Below, one piece after another: positions 56,047-64,000 of a stretch of 64,000 nt of DNA. Each line of letters begins with the position of its first letter. Position 1 is the stretch's first letter. The stretch is from Croceicoccus hydrothermalis (GTDB lineage: Bacteria; Pseudomonadota; Alphaproteobacteria; Sphingomonadales; Sphingomonadaceae), in NCBI RefSeq assembly GCF_022378335.1, contig NZ_JAIQCI010000001.1:62001-126000 (forward strand). The letters run 5' to 3'. A program made the translations under genes and the position numbers. The notes below the pieces were generated by a model. The model made no database searches, was not told the origin of the DNA, and saw only the letters and a program-made list of their open reading frames with translations.

Positions 56047-57216
56047 TCAATCCCAACCCAGATTGCTGAAAAACACGGCGAAGAACGCGTCGAGCACGAT
56101 GACCATGAAAATGCCCTGCACCACCGCGACGGTCGTGCGCAGGCCGACATCCTCGGCGTTGCCCTTCACCTGCATGCCCTGATAACAACCCGCGATGCCG
56201 ATGATCAGGCCAAAGACCGGCGCCTTGATCAGGCTGATGTAAAGGTCGGTGATCGGCACCACCTCGCGCACGCGCAAAAGAAACGTCCAGAACGGAATGT
56301 CGAGCGCGAAATTCGCAATGAACGCGCCGCCGATGATCGCCAATACCGACGAATAGAACCCCAGGATCGGCATCAAGAACACAACCGCCAGAATGCGCGG
56401 CATCACCAGCCGCTCCATCGGTGAGACACCGATGGTCCGCATCGCGTCCACTTCCTCGGTCAGGCGCATCGTGCCGATCTGCGCGGCAAAGGCGCTCCCC
56501 GAACGGCCCGCCACCATGATCGCGGTCATCAACACGCCCAGCTCGCGCAGCGACAGCCGCCCGGTCAGGTTGATGGTGTAGATTTCGGCGCCGAACTGCT
56601 GCAACTGCACCGCACCCTGCTGCGCGATGACGATCCCGATGAGAAAGCTCATCAAGCCGACGATGGGCAATGCGGCGACGCCGACCACCTCGAACTGCCG
56701 GACCATGGCGGTAAAGGGGAACCGGCGCGGATGGCGCATCAGCGTGAAAGACGCAGACACCACCGCGCCAAAGAAACCGACGACGCCCTTGATCCCGCTG
56801 CCGAAATTGTCGACCGCCTCCCCGACGGCGGCGGGCACGCGTTCGACGGGGCCGGGCCGCGGCGGGGCGATCGCCGCATCGCTCCTCGCGTCCTGCACAG
56901 CGGAAATCAGCCGTTCGGCCTTTTCGCTCGTGCCGCGCAGTTCGGCATCAAAATGCCCCGCGGCACGCGACACGGTCCAGGCGCCGACGGTATCGATTTC
57001 GGTGATATCGGCAATGTCGATGATATCGAGCGGTTCGTCGATTTCGCGCAGCCGATGATCGAGCGGCCCCACCGACGACACCGTCAGCGGCCCACTGATT
57101 TTCAATGTGCGGCCACCCTCCGCATCGATCGTATCGAAATCTGCCCATTCGCGCATAGCCATGCTCATGGGCGAAATCACCGCCCGCGACAAGCGTTTCG
57201 TAAAGGCGTCGCGCAT
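56047..57216 (-). CDS. mlaE: MlaE-type lipid transporter permease with N-terminal STAS domain (MlaB-MlaE fusion)
   Basis: Inner-membrane permease of an MCE transporter, about 389 residues. The N-terminal ~100 residues look like a STAS domain (ISGPLTVSSVGPLDHRLREI, DITEIDTVGAWTV), which in E. coli is the separate protein MlaB. The permease follows with VGVAALPIVGLMSFLIGIVI, RLSLRELGVLMTAIMVAGRS, GSAFAAQIGTMRLTEEVDAM and about six helices. The start is not certain: ATGs at 57216, 57168 and 57162 are all in frame, and none has a strong ribosome site. First gene of the unit. Confidence 0.9.
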   Translation of the reverse strand: MRDAFTKRLSRAVISPMSMAMREWADFDTIDAEGGRTLKISGPLTVSSVGPLDHRLREIDEPLDIIDIADITEIDTVGAWTVSRAAGHFDAELRGTSEKAERLISAVQDARSDAAIAPPRPGPVERVPAAVGEAVDNFGSGIKGVVGFFGAVVSASFTLMRHPRRFPFTAMVRQFEVVGVAALPIVGLMSFLIGIVIAQQGAVQLQQFGAEIYTINLTGRLSLRELGVLMTAIMVAGRSGSAFAAQIGTMRLTEEVDAMRTIGVSPMERLVMPRILAVVFLMPILGFYSSVLAIIGGAFIANFALDIPFWTFLLRVREVVPITDLYISLIKAPVFGLIIGIAGCYQGMQVKGNAEDVGLRTTVAVVQGIFMVIVLDAFFAVFFSNLGWD

Positions 57217-57344
57217 GGTCGGTCCGTTTCCGGACTTTGCCCGGGCCATAGTTCCACCCCGCCGATCAGTCGCGGCGCGACGCGGGCGCCGCGCGTTGCG
57301 CTATCCCCTTGCCCCCCTCGCCCGCCGCTGGCAAAGCGCGGGCC

Positions 57345-60107
57345 ATGACGACGCACGAAACCGACACGCCCGCCTCCGCCGACCAGGCCGATACCGGCGC
57401 CCTGCCCAAGACGTTCGACCCCGCCGGCATCGAGGCGCGCTGGTATGCGCATTGGGAAGACACCGGCCTGTTCCGGCCCGAGCGCCCGGATGCGAAGCCC
57501 TTCACCATCGTCAACCCGCCGCCCAATGTGACGGGATCGCTGCATATCGGCCACGCGCTCGACAATACGTTGCAGGATATCATGGTCCGTTACGAACGGC
57601 TGCGCGGCAAGGATGCGCTCTGGGTCGTGGGCACCGACCATGCAGGCATCGCGACGCAGATGCTGGTGGAGCGCAAGCTCGAAGCGGCGGGCGACAAGCG
57701 CACCAACCATTCGCGGGAGGATTTCATCGCGAAGGTATGGAAGTGGAAGGAAGAAAGCGGCGGTACCATCACCGGGCAATTGCGGCGGCTGGGCTGTTCC
57801 ATGGACTGGAGCCGGGAGCAGTTCACGATGGACCCGCATTTCACGCAAGCGGTGCTCAAGGTGTTCGTCGACCTGCACGAACGCGGGCTGATCTACCGCG
57901 ACAAGCGGCTGGTGAACTGGGATCCGAAGCTCAAGACCGCGATCTCCGATCTCGAGGTCGAGACGAAGGATGTGGCGGGCGGCTTCTGGCACTTCCGCTA
58001 TCCGCTGGCCGATGGCGCGGTGCTCGCCGACGGGCGCGATTATATCGAGGTGGCGACGACCCGCCCCGAAACCATGCTCGCCGACATGGCCGTCGCGGTG
58101 CACCCGGACGACGACCGCTATGCCAGCGTGGTGGGCAAGGAAATCGTTCTGCCGATCACCGGGCGGCGCATTCCCATCGTCGCCGACGAACATGCCGACC
58201 CGCAGCTGGGCAGCGGCGCGGTCAAGATCACGCCGGGCCACGATTTCAACGATTTCGAGGTCGGCAAGCGCGCTGGCTTCAAACCCGCCGACATGCTCAA
58301 CATGCTCGATGGCGAGGGCAATGTGGTGCAGACCGCCGACGGACGCGTGCCCAAGGAATTCATCGGCCTGCACCGGTTCCGCCGCGACGGCACCGACGGC
58401 GCACGCGAAGCGGTGGTGCAGCGGATGAAGGCCGACGGTTTCCTCATTCCCCGTGTCACGAAGGACGCCGACGGCACCGCGGTTGAGCACGATGCCGAAC
58501 CGCGCACCATCGCCACCCCCTATGGCGACCGCGGCGGCGTGGTGATCGAGCCCTGGCTGACCGATCAATGGTATGTCGATGCCGCGACGCTTGCCAAACC
58601 CGCGATCGAGGCGGTGCGTTCGGGCGCGATCGAAATCGTGCCGAAGACATGGGAAAAGACGTATTTCAACTGGATGGAGAACATTCAGCCGTGGTGCGTG
58701 TCGCGCCAGCTGTGGTGGGGGCACCGGATCCCGGCGTGGTATGACGCCGATGGCACGCCCTATGTCGCCATGACCGAGGAGGACGCGCAGGCGAAGGCGG
58801 GCGCGGGCACGGTGCTGACCCGCGACAATGACGTGCTCGACACCTGGTTCTCCTCCGCCCTGTGGCCGTTCGCGACGCTGGGCTGGCCGGAGAAGACCGA
58901 GCTTCTCGCCAAGCATTACCCCAATGATCTGCTGATTTCCGGCTTCGACATATTGTTCTTCTGGGACGCGCGCATGGCGATGCAGGGGATCGAATTCATG
59001 GGCGAAGCCCCGTGGAAACGGCTTTATCTCCATGGCCTCGTCCGGGCCGCGGATGGCGCGAAAATGTCGAAGTCGAAGGGCAATGTCGTCGATCCGCTCG
59101 GCCTGATCGAGCAGTATGGCGCCGATGCGCTGCGTTTCTTCATGGCGGCGATGGAAAGCCAGGGCCGCGACGTAAAGATGGATGAAAAGCGCGTCGAGGG
59201 GTATCGCAATTTCGCGACGAAGCTCTGGAACGCGACGCGATTCTGCCAGGCGAACGGCATTGGCGCATCGCAAACCATCGCCGCGCCGCCCGCGAGCAGC
59301 GCGGTCAATCGCTGGATCACCGGCGCCGTCGTCGCGGTGCAGGGCGAACTGGACCGGGCGCTGGCCGATCTGCGCTTCGATGCGGCGGCCAATGCGATCT
59401 ACCATTTCGTGTGGGACGATTTCTGCGACTGGTATGTGGAGCTGATCAAGCCGGCGCCGGGCGGCGAGATGGATGCCGAAACCCGCGCCGTCGCGGGCTG
59501 GGTGCTCGACCAGATTTTCGTGATGCTGCACCCGTTCATGCCCTTCATCACCGAGGAACTGTGGCATGCGCAGGGGAAACGCCCCTATGAATTGATCGTG
59601 GCGCAATGGCCCCGCCCCGATGCCGCCGTCGATGCCGACGCGAAGGCCGAGGTCGAATGGCTGATCGCTCTTGTGAGCAATCTGCGCGCGGCGAAGAACG
59701 AGCTTGGCATCGCGCCGGGCGCCCGGCTCGACGCCTATCTGGCCGAGCCGTCCGCCGCCGGTCGCCGCGCGATCGAGCGCAACGCCGCCGCGATCGAACG
59801 TGTCGCGCGCCTGTCGTCGGTGCAATTCGCGCCCGCGCCCTCCGGCCCGGCGATGCAGGTCGGCGCGGGTGAGGATGTATTCGTCATCCCCCTCGAAGGG
59901 GTGATCGACATCGCGGCGGAACGCGCGCGCCTCGAAAAGGCGAAAACCAGTGCGCAGAAGGAAGCCGACAGCCTTGCCAAACGGCTCGACAATCCGAAAT
60001 TCGTTGAAAAGGCGAAGCCCGAAGCGGTCGAAAAGGCCCGCGCCGATCACGCCCACCACGTGGCGGAGGCGGAGCGGCTCGACGCGGCGCTGGCGCGACT
60101 GGGATAA
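57345..60107 (+). CDS. valS: Valyl-tRNA synthetase
   Basis: Class I synthetase for tRNA-Val, 920 residues. HIGH motif in [17 protein letters not shown], editing (CP1) domain with [20 protein letters not shown], the KMSKS loop in [16 protein letters not shown], and a C-terminal coiled-coil arm (about 855-920, [19 protein letters not shown]). The ATG at 57345 is a family-typical start. Divergent from mlaE across 128 bases; queE follows after 24 bases. An open frame of 984 codons on the opposite strand is an artefact of base composition. Confidence 0.97.
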   Translation: MTTHETDTPASADQADTGALPKTFDPAGIEARWYAHWEDTGLFRPERPDAKPFTIVNPPPNVTGSLHIGHALDNTLQDIMVRYERLRGKDALWVVGTDHAGIATQMLVERKLEAAGDKRTNHSREDFIAKVWKWKEESGGTITGQLRRLGCSMDWSREQFTMDPHFTQAVLKVFVDLHERGLIYRDKRLVNWDPKLKTAISDLEVETKDVAGGFWHFRYPLADGAVLADGRDYIEVATTRPETMLADMAVAVHPDDDRYASVVGKEIVLPITGRRIPIVADEHADPQLGSGAVKITPGHDFNDFEVGKRAGFKPADMLNMLDGEGNVVQTADGRVPKEFIGLHRFRRDGTDGAREAVVQRMKADGFLIPRVTKDADGTAVEHDAEPRTIATPYGDRGGVVIEPWLTDQWYVDAATLAKPAIEAVRSGAIEIVPKTWEKTYFNWMENIQPWCVSRQLWWGHRIPAWYDADGTPYVAMTEEDAQAKAGAGTVLTRDNDVLDTWFSSALWPFATLGWPEKTELLAKHYPNDLLISGFDILFFWDARMAMQGIEFMGEAPWKRLYLHGLVRAADGAKMSKSKGNVVDPLGLIEQYGADALRFFMAAMESQGRDVKMDEKRVEGYRNFATKLWNATRFCQANGIGASQTIAAPPASSAVNRWITGAVVAVQGELDRALADLRFDAAANAIYHFVWDDFCDWYVELIKPAPGGEMDAETRAVAGWVLDQIFVMLHPFMPFITEELWHAQGKRPYELIVAQWPRPDAAVDADAKAEVEWLIALVSNLRAAKNELGIAPGARLDAYLAEPSAAGRRAIERNAAAIERVARLSSVQFAPAPSGPAMQVGAGEDVFVIPLEGVIDIAAERARLEKAKTSAQKEADSLAKRLDNPKFVEKAKPEAVEKARADHAHHVAEAERLDAALARLG

Positions 60108-60131
60108 GGCCGGGCGCATGATGATACGCAT

Positions 60132-60875
60132 ATGCTGACGCTCGCCACCGTCACGCCGGGCGAACCCGAAATCTTCGCCTCGTTACAGGGCGAAGGCCCG
60201 TCGACCGGGCGGCCCAGCGTGTTCGCGCGATTGTCGCGGTGCAATCTCGCCTGCGTATGGTGCGACACGGCCTATACCTGGCATTTCACCGGGGACGAAC
60301 GCCCGCATCGCGGGGGCGAGACATATGCGCGGCCCGCCAATCAGCTTGCCATGGCGGAGGCCGAGGTCGCGCGCCGCGTGCTGGGTGCCGGCGCGGACCG
60401 GCTTGTTCTCACAGGGGGCGAACCCTTGCTGCAAGGGGCGGCGCTGGCCCGCATGGTGGGCCTTGTGAAAGAATCGCGGCCCGATTTCCATGTCGAGGTC
60501 GAAACGAACGGTACCGTTGCCGCGCCCGCCGCGCTCGACCCGCTTATCGATCAATATAACGTCAGCCCGAAACTCGCGCATAGCGGCAATCCGGCGAGCC
60601 TCGCGCTGCTGCCCGACCGGATCGCGGCCTATGCCGCAGACGCGCGTGCCTTCTTCAAATTCGTTGTCGCGAACGAGGCCGACGCCCGCACCGTATTGAG
60701 CCTGCGCGACGAATTCGGCATGGCTTCGGACCGCCTCTTCCTCATGCCCGAAGGGACGGACAGCGCGACCTTGCGCGAACGGATGCAATGGCTGGCACCG
60801 TTTTGCCAGCGGCACGGCCTTCGCCTGTCGGACAGGCTCCACATTCACCTCTACGGCGATACGCGCGGGACCTGA
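60132..60875 (+). CDS. queE: 7-carboxy-7-deazaguanine synthase (queuosine pathway radical SAM enzyme)
   Basis: QueE rearranges 6-carboxytetrahydropterin to 7-carboxy-7-deazaguanine, on the path to preQ0 and queuosine in tRNA. The 247-residue protein binds a [4Fe-4S] cluster at CNLACVWCDT (radical SAM CxxxCxxC), preceded by ASLQGEGPSTGRPSVFARLS, and has VLTGGEPLLQG, VEVETNGTV and NVSPKLAHSG. The other queuosine genes (queC, queD, queF) are not in the window. Probably cotranscribed with valS, and convergent with the HerA gene. Confidence 0.95.
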   Translation: MLTLATVTPGEPEIFASLQGEGPSTGRPSVFARLSRCNLACVWCDTAYTWHFTGDERPHRGGETYARPANQLAMAEAEVARRVLGAGADRLVLTGGEPLLQGAALARMVGLVKESRPDFHVEVETNGTVAAPAALDPLIDQYNVSPKLAHSGNPASLALLPDRIAAYAADARAFFKFVVANEADARTVLSLRDEFGMASDRLFLMPEGTDSATLRERMQWLAPFCQRHGLRLSDRLHIHLYGDTRGT

Positions 60876-60890
60876 ACGCGCTCGCGCCTC

Positions 60891-62564
60891 CTATCTCGAT
60901 TGCGCGCGCCAGCGTTCCACGATGCGCTCCACCGCCTCGCATTCGCCGCCGGTCTCGTTCCACAATTCGGCAAAGCTGGGATCGTCGGAGGCGGGGCGCT
61001 TTTCCTCCTCCAGATCGTCGAAGGTCACCCGCATCGGAATGGCCGTGCCTTCGCCGCACACGATGCATTCGCGATTGCGCAGAGCCGGTATCGCGGCAAG
61101 GAAACCACGCGCGCCTTCCGGCATGGCGGCTTTCACGAAATCCTGATCCCGCTCGTTATTGAGGCGCATCGACAATATGGTCCCGCATTGCGAGAGCACC
61201 CCTTCGGCAAGGTCGGAGGGACGCTGCGTAATGAGGCCGAGCGAGATGCCGTATTTGCGCCCTTCCTTCGCAATCCGCGAAAGAATGCGCCCGACCGACG
61301 ACCCGTCCGCATTGCGTTCGTTCGGCACATATCGGTGTGCCTCCTCGCATACCAGGAGGATCGGCCGCGTCTTTTCATCGCGCCCCCAGATGGCGAAATC
61401 GAACACCAGCCGCGACAGCACGGCCACCACCGTGCTGGTGATTTCGGACGGAACGCCCGATACGTCGATGATCGAAATGGGTTTGCCCGCGCCCGGCATG
61501 CGGAAAATCCGTTGCAGGAACCCCGCCATCGTATCGGCGACCAGCATGCCGGAAAACATGAACTGATACCGCGGATCGGTCTTGATCTCGTCGATCTTGC
61601 TTTTCACCCGCATGAAGGGCGCGGTATTGGTCGCCTTGTCGAGCTTGCCCATTTCGGCGCTTATCGCCCCCGTAAGGTCGGACAGGAGGTAGGGGATCGG
61701 CGCGTCCACCGTCAGCTTGCCGATCTTTTCGGCGAGCCTGTTCTTCGACCGCGCGTGCAGCAGGCATTTGGCGAGGATGTCCATGTCCGCCTGCCGGTCC
61801 GGACCTTCATTGGTGATGAAAACCTCGCAATGTTCCTCGAAATTCATGAGCCAGTACGGCATGCGCAGGTTCGTCACGTCGAGAATTTCGCCATTGCCCG
61901 CAAAGGCGGCGGAATATTCGCCGTGCGGGTCGATCATCACGACATGGCCTTCCGGCGCCATCTGGCAAATGCGGTGGAGGATGAGCGCCGCACTCGTCGA
62001 TTTGCCGGTGCCGGTGGAGCCGAGCAGCGCGAAATGCTTGCCCAGCATCGCGTCGACATACAGGCCCGCGCGGATATTGCGGGTGGGAAACACCTTGCCG
62101 ATCTGAATATTGGGGCGCCCGTCGCTGGCGTAAATCTGCTCCAGATCGGAGTTGGTCGCGGGGTATACCTCTGCGCCGGGGACGGGATACTGGCTGATGC
62201 CGCGGCGAAAACCGCGGATCCGGTTGGTGACCCGTTCGTGCTGCCCCTCCCCCAGAAAGTCGATCTCGGCGATGATCCGGCCCGTCGCCATGTCCTGTTT
62301 CTGTGTGCGGACATTGGCCAGAAGCCAGTTCGACCCGGCCCGCACCTTGATCTGGCTCCCGACGAGGCCGGCAAGCTGTACGGTCGGGTCCTCGTCGCCG
62401 GCACAGGCCTTCAACGCCTCCGGGTCTAGCAGGGCGCGCGACGAATCGCCGGCGATGTCGCACACCGTGCCGATCGGCCGGGACGCCGCGCCGGATGGCG
62501 ACACGGCGGCATCCGGCGCGGTGGCGGCGGGATCGGCGACGAATTGCGAAACCATGTCGTTCAT
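60891..62564 (-). CDS. HerA-like DNA-translocase ATPase (DUF87)
   Basis: RecA/FtsK-like P-loop ATPase of the HerA family, 557 residues. An N-terminal beta-barrel (HAS-barrel region, about 30-150), Walker A GSTGTGKSTSAALI, PHGEYSAAF, Walker B-like RPILLVCEEAHRYVPNE, and a sensor/arginine region EGRKYGISLGLITQRPSDL. HerA proteins form hexamers that act with the nuclease NurA in archaea, or as effectors in bacterial defence. NurA, a SIR2 or another partner is absent next to it. Upstream is a 95-base gap, then the TIGR02186-like gene on the same strand. A stand-alone housekeeping role is likely. Confidence 0.88.
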   Translation of the reverse strand: MNDMVSQFVADPAATAPDAAVSPSGAASRPIGTVCDIAGDSSRALLDPEALKACAGDEDPTVQLAGLVGSQIKVRAGSNWLLANVRTQKQDMATGRIIAEIDFLGEGQHERVTNRIRGFRRGISQYPVPGAEVYPATNSDLEQIYASDGRPNIQIGKVFPTRNIRAGLYVDAMLGKHFALLGSTGTGKSTSAALILHRICQMAPEGHVVMIDPHGEYSAAFAGNGEILDVTNLRMPYWLMNFEEHCEVFITNEGPDRQADMDILAKCLLHARSKNRLAEKIGKLTVDAPIPYLLSDLTGAISAEMGKLDKATNTAPFMRVKSKIDEIKTDPRYQFMFSGMLVADTMAGFLQRIFRMPGAGKPISIIDVSGVPSEITSTVVAVLSRLVFDFAIWGRDEKTRPILLVCEEAHRYVPNERNADGSSVGRILSRIAKEGRKYGISLGLITQRPSDLAEGVLSQCGTILSMRLNNERDQDFVKAAMPEGARGFLAAIPALRNRECIVCGEGTAIPMRVTFDDLEEEKRPASDDPSFAELWNETGGECEAVERIVERWRAQSR

Positions 62565-62659
62565 TGGACGATACCATTCTCGATAGACTGAAACCTTCGT
62601 CCACGAGTGCTATCGCCGCAGGGTTAACGCCCCCTAAACGCCGGGCGGATCGCGGCGCG

Positions 62660-63430
62660 TCACGCCATCGCGAACAATCGTCCGGCGCCCCACCCCATCA
62701 GGACCGACAACACCACGGCCGTCAGGCCATAGAGAAACGCCTGCCGGATGGAGAACAGCTCGATCCCGCGTTCGAAGCCGCGTTTGACCACCGTGACCTC
62801 GCTCGTGGCGGAGGCGACGACGCGGCCATCGGAAATGGCGAAGGTTTCGGCGGTATATTCGCCGGTGATCACGCTCGACGGAAGGGGGATGCGCGCCTGG
62901 TACAGGACATCCCCGCTGATCGTGACGCCATCGTCGTCCTGCCGGTAAAGGCCGGAGGCGACGCGCTTTTCCACGAGGCCGGCGGCAAAGCGGACCTGTT
63001 CCTCGGGATCGATCGTGCCGATGGGCGACAATTGCAGCCAGCGCAGCCCGAGCTCGTAAATGGCCGCGGTGCGTTCATCGACGATGGCATCGATCGGCCG
63101 CGACGACGCCAGCGCATAAAACGACGGAGCCGAGCGCAGATTGGTGCTGTCGGCATTGATCCACATGCCCAGACGCTTCTGCTTTTCGCGCAGGGTGATC
63201 GATTGCAGCGGACCTTTAAGCACGACGACGATGTCATATTGCCGGTCCGGATCGGGACGCGTCCCGTCGGGTTCGAGAATCGCCCCGTAAAGGAGCAGGT
63301 CCGCCCCGGTGAAACCCTGTCGCACGACGATCTCATGCTGCGATATTTCCGGCACCAGGATCGGGTCGCGCGCCCCGGTCGCGGCCACAAGAATGAAAAG
63401 CCCCGCAACAATGCGCCAAAGCCGCCTCAC
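62660..63430 (-). CDS. TIGR02186-family membrane protein
   Basis: A 256-residue protein with an N-terminal signal/anchor (RLWRIVAGLFILVAATGARD), a large periplasmic beta-rich domain (VPEISQHEIVVRQGFTGADLLLYGA ends the first strand group) and a single C-terminal membrane helix (AFLYGLTAVVLSVLMGWGAG). The wording HEIVVRQGFTGADLLLYGAI matches the conserved family found beside TSUP permeases in alphaproteobacteria; its role is not known. GTG at 63430 overlaps the TSUP stop by four bases (GTGA), so the two are coupled. Confidence 0.85.
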   Translation of the reverse strand: MRRLWRIVAGLFILVAATGARDPILVPEISQHEIVVRQGFTGADLLLYGAILEPDGTRPDPDRQYDIVVVLKGPLQSITLREKQKRLGMWINADSTNLRSAPSFYALASSRPIDAIVDERTAAIYELGLRWLQLSPIGTIDPEEQVRFAAGLVEKRVASGLYRQDDDGVTISGDVLYQARIPLPSSVITGEYTAETFAISDGRVVASATSEVTVVKRGFERGIELFSIRQAFLYGLTAVVLSVLMGWGAGRLFAMA

Positions 63431-64000
63431 AACGGTTCCACCGTATAGATTTCGGAGGGCCGGAACGTCAGTCCCACCGCCATGCCGAGCGCCACGGCAA
63501 GCACCAGGACCGCGAGCACCAGCCGCAGGATTTCGGGCCGCGCATTGGACGCGAACCGCGCCCCCACCTGCGCCCCCGTCACCGAGCCGAGCAGCAGCAG
63601 CGCGGCCAGCACGATATCGACCGCCCGCGTGGTAAGCGCGTGCATCATCGTCGTCGCCATCGTCACGAACAGGATCTGAAACAGCGAGGTGCCGACCACG
63701 ACCTGCGCACTCATCCCCAGCACGTAGAGCATAGCGGGCACGAGCAGAAACCCACCGCCGATCCCCATCAGCATGGTGAGAATCCCCACCCCCGTGCCGA
63801 GCAGGAGCGGCGCCAGCGGGGAGATATAAAGACCGGAGCGATAGAACCGCCACCGCAGCGGCAGTGTCGCGACGAGCGGATGGTGCCGCCGTTTCGTTGC
63901 CGGTTTGGCAAAGCGGGAAAGATGGCGCGAAAACACCTGCGGCACCGATTCGCGCGCCATCACGATGCCGATACTGCCGAGCACGACGACATAGAGGATG
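63427..64000 (-). CDS. TSUP-family sulfite/organosulfur exporter-like permease (N-terminus outside window)
   Basis: Membrane permease of the TauE/SafE (TSUP) family, thought to move sulfite, sulfoacetate or related sulfur anions. The frame is open at the window edge; the visible 190 residues are the C-terminal half, with one TSUP repeat: LAPLLLGTGVGILTMLMGIGGGFLLVPAMLYVLG (the Gly-rich family motif), then LFQILFVTMATTMMHALTTR, IVLAALLLLGSVTGAQVGARF and a last helix ending EIYTVEPL. The next gene overlaps it by four bases. Confidence 0.9.
   Translation of the reverse strand, partial: ILYVVVLGSIGIVMARESVPQVFSRHLSRFAKPATKRRHHPLVATLPLRWRFYRSGLYISPLAPLLLGTGVGILTMLMGIGGGFLLVPAMLYVLGMSAQVVVGTSLFQILFVTMATTMMHALTTRAVDIVLAALLLLGSVTGAQVGARFASNARPEILRLVLAVLVLAVALGMAVGLTFRPSEIYTVEPL

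Noticed and set aside
57177-60131. Stop-free frame of 984 codons opposite valS
   Set aside because: Antisense to a conserved synthetase. Length alone is not evidence in such GC-rich sequence.

Overview
The window looks like chromosomal DNA of a GC-rich alphaproteobacterium, most likely a sphingomonad (Sphingomonadales: Sphingomonadaceae or Erythrobacteraceae). This is inferred from the protein families (large TonB-dependent receptors, TPR-sulfotransferase, Cpa-type pilus genes, STAS-fused MlaE, bacterial ATP12), from the run argS-SPOR-nagZ-scpA-scpB-tatA-tatB-tatC, and from codon bias strong enough to leave stop-free antisense frames over most genes. Nearly all of it is housekeeping sequence. 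I saw no phage, insertion sequence, CRISPR array, rRNA or convincing tRNA.

Layout. 1-6681 (minus): tamB (3' end outside the window), tamA and bpt. 6905-9908: ilvA and a divergent exported amidohydrolase. 9940-17254 (minus): tatC, tatB, tatA, scpB, scpA, nagZ, a SPOR protein, argS and a lipoprotein. scpB carries an in-frame amber codon. 17563-19998 (plus): ispH, thrB, rnhA. 20016-22063 (minus): a DAO-type oxidoreductase and an alpha/beta hydrolase. 22156-29421 (plus): a Tad/Cpa pilus locus (cpaA, cpaB, cpaC, cpaD, cpaE, tadB, tadC) with no cpaF/tadA ATPase and no pilin gene. 29449-39776: a marR gene, then receptor, tandem-duplicated TPR-sulfotransferase, receptor. 39851-45578: clpB (minus, with a likely heat-shock promoter) and a divergent M16 peptidase. 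45659-49926 (minus): gatB, gatA, gatC, an FKBP isomerase and rpsU. 50262-53530 (plus): crcB, an RluA-family pseudouridine synthase, a HAD phosphatase, a 71-residue membrane protein and atp12, each overlapping the next by four bases. 53572-57216 (minus): an MCE/Mla-type lipid transporter. 57345-60875 (plus): valS and queE. 60891-64000 (minus): a HerA-like ATPase, a TIGR02186-like membrane protein and a TSUP permease cut by the window edge.

Most notable. (1) scpB has a TAG at codon 75, in the linker between its two winged-helix domains. (2) The Tad locus lacks its assembly motor at the usual position. (3) A 974-residue protein holds two complete TPR-sulfotransferase units and sits between two TonB-dependent receptors with near-matching signal peptides. 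This cassette is the best candidate for an undescribed system; its substrate cannot be read from the sequence. All functional calls rest on motif recognition by eye.
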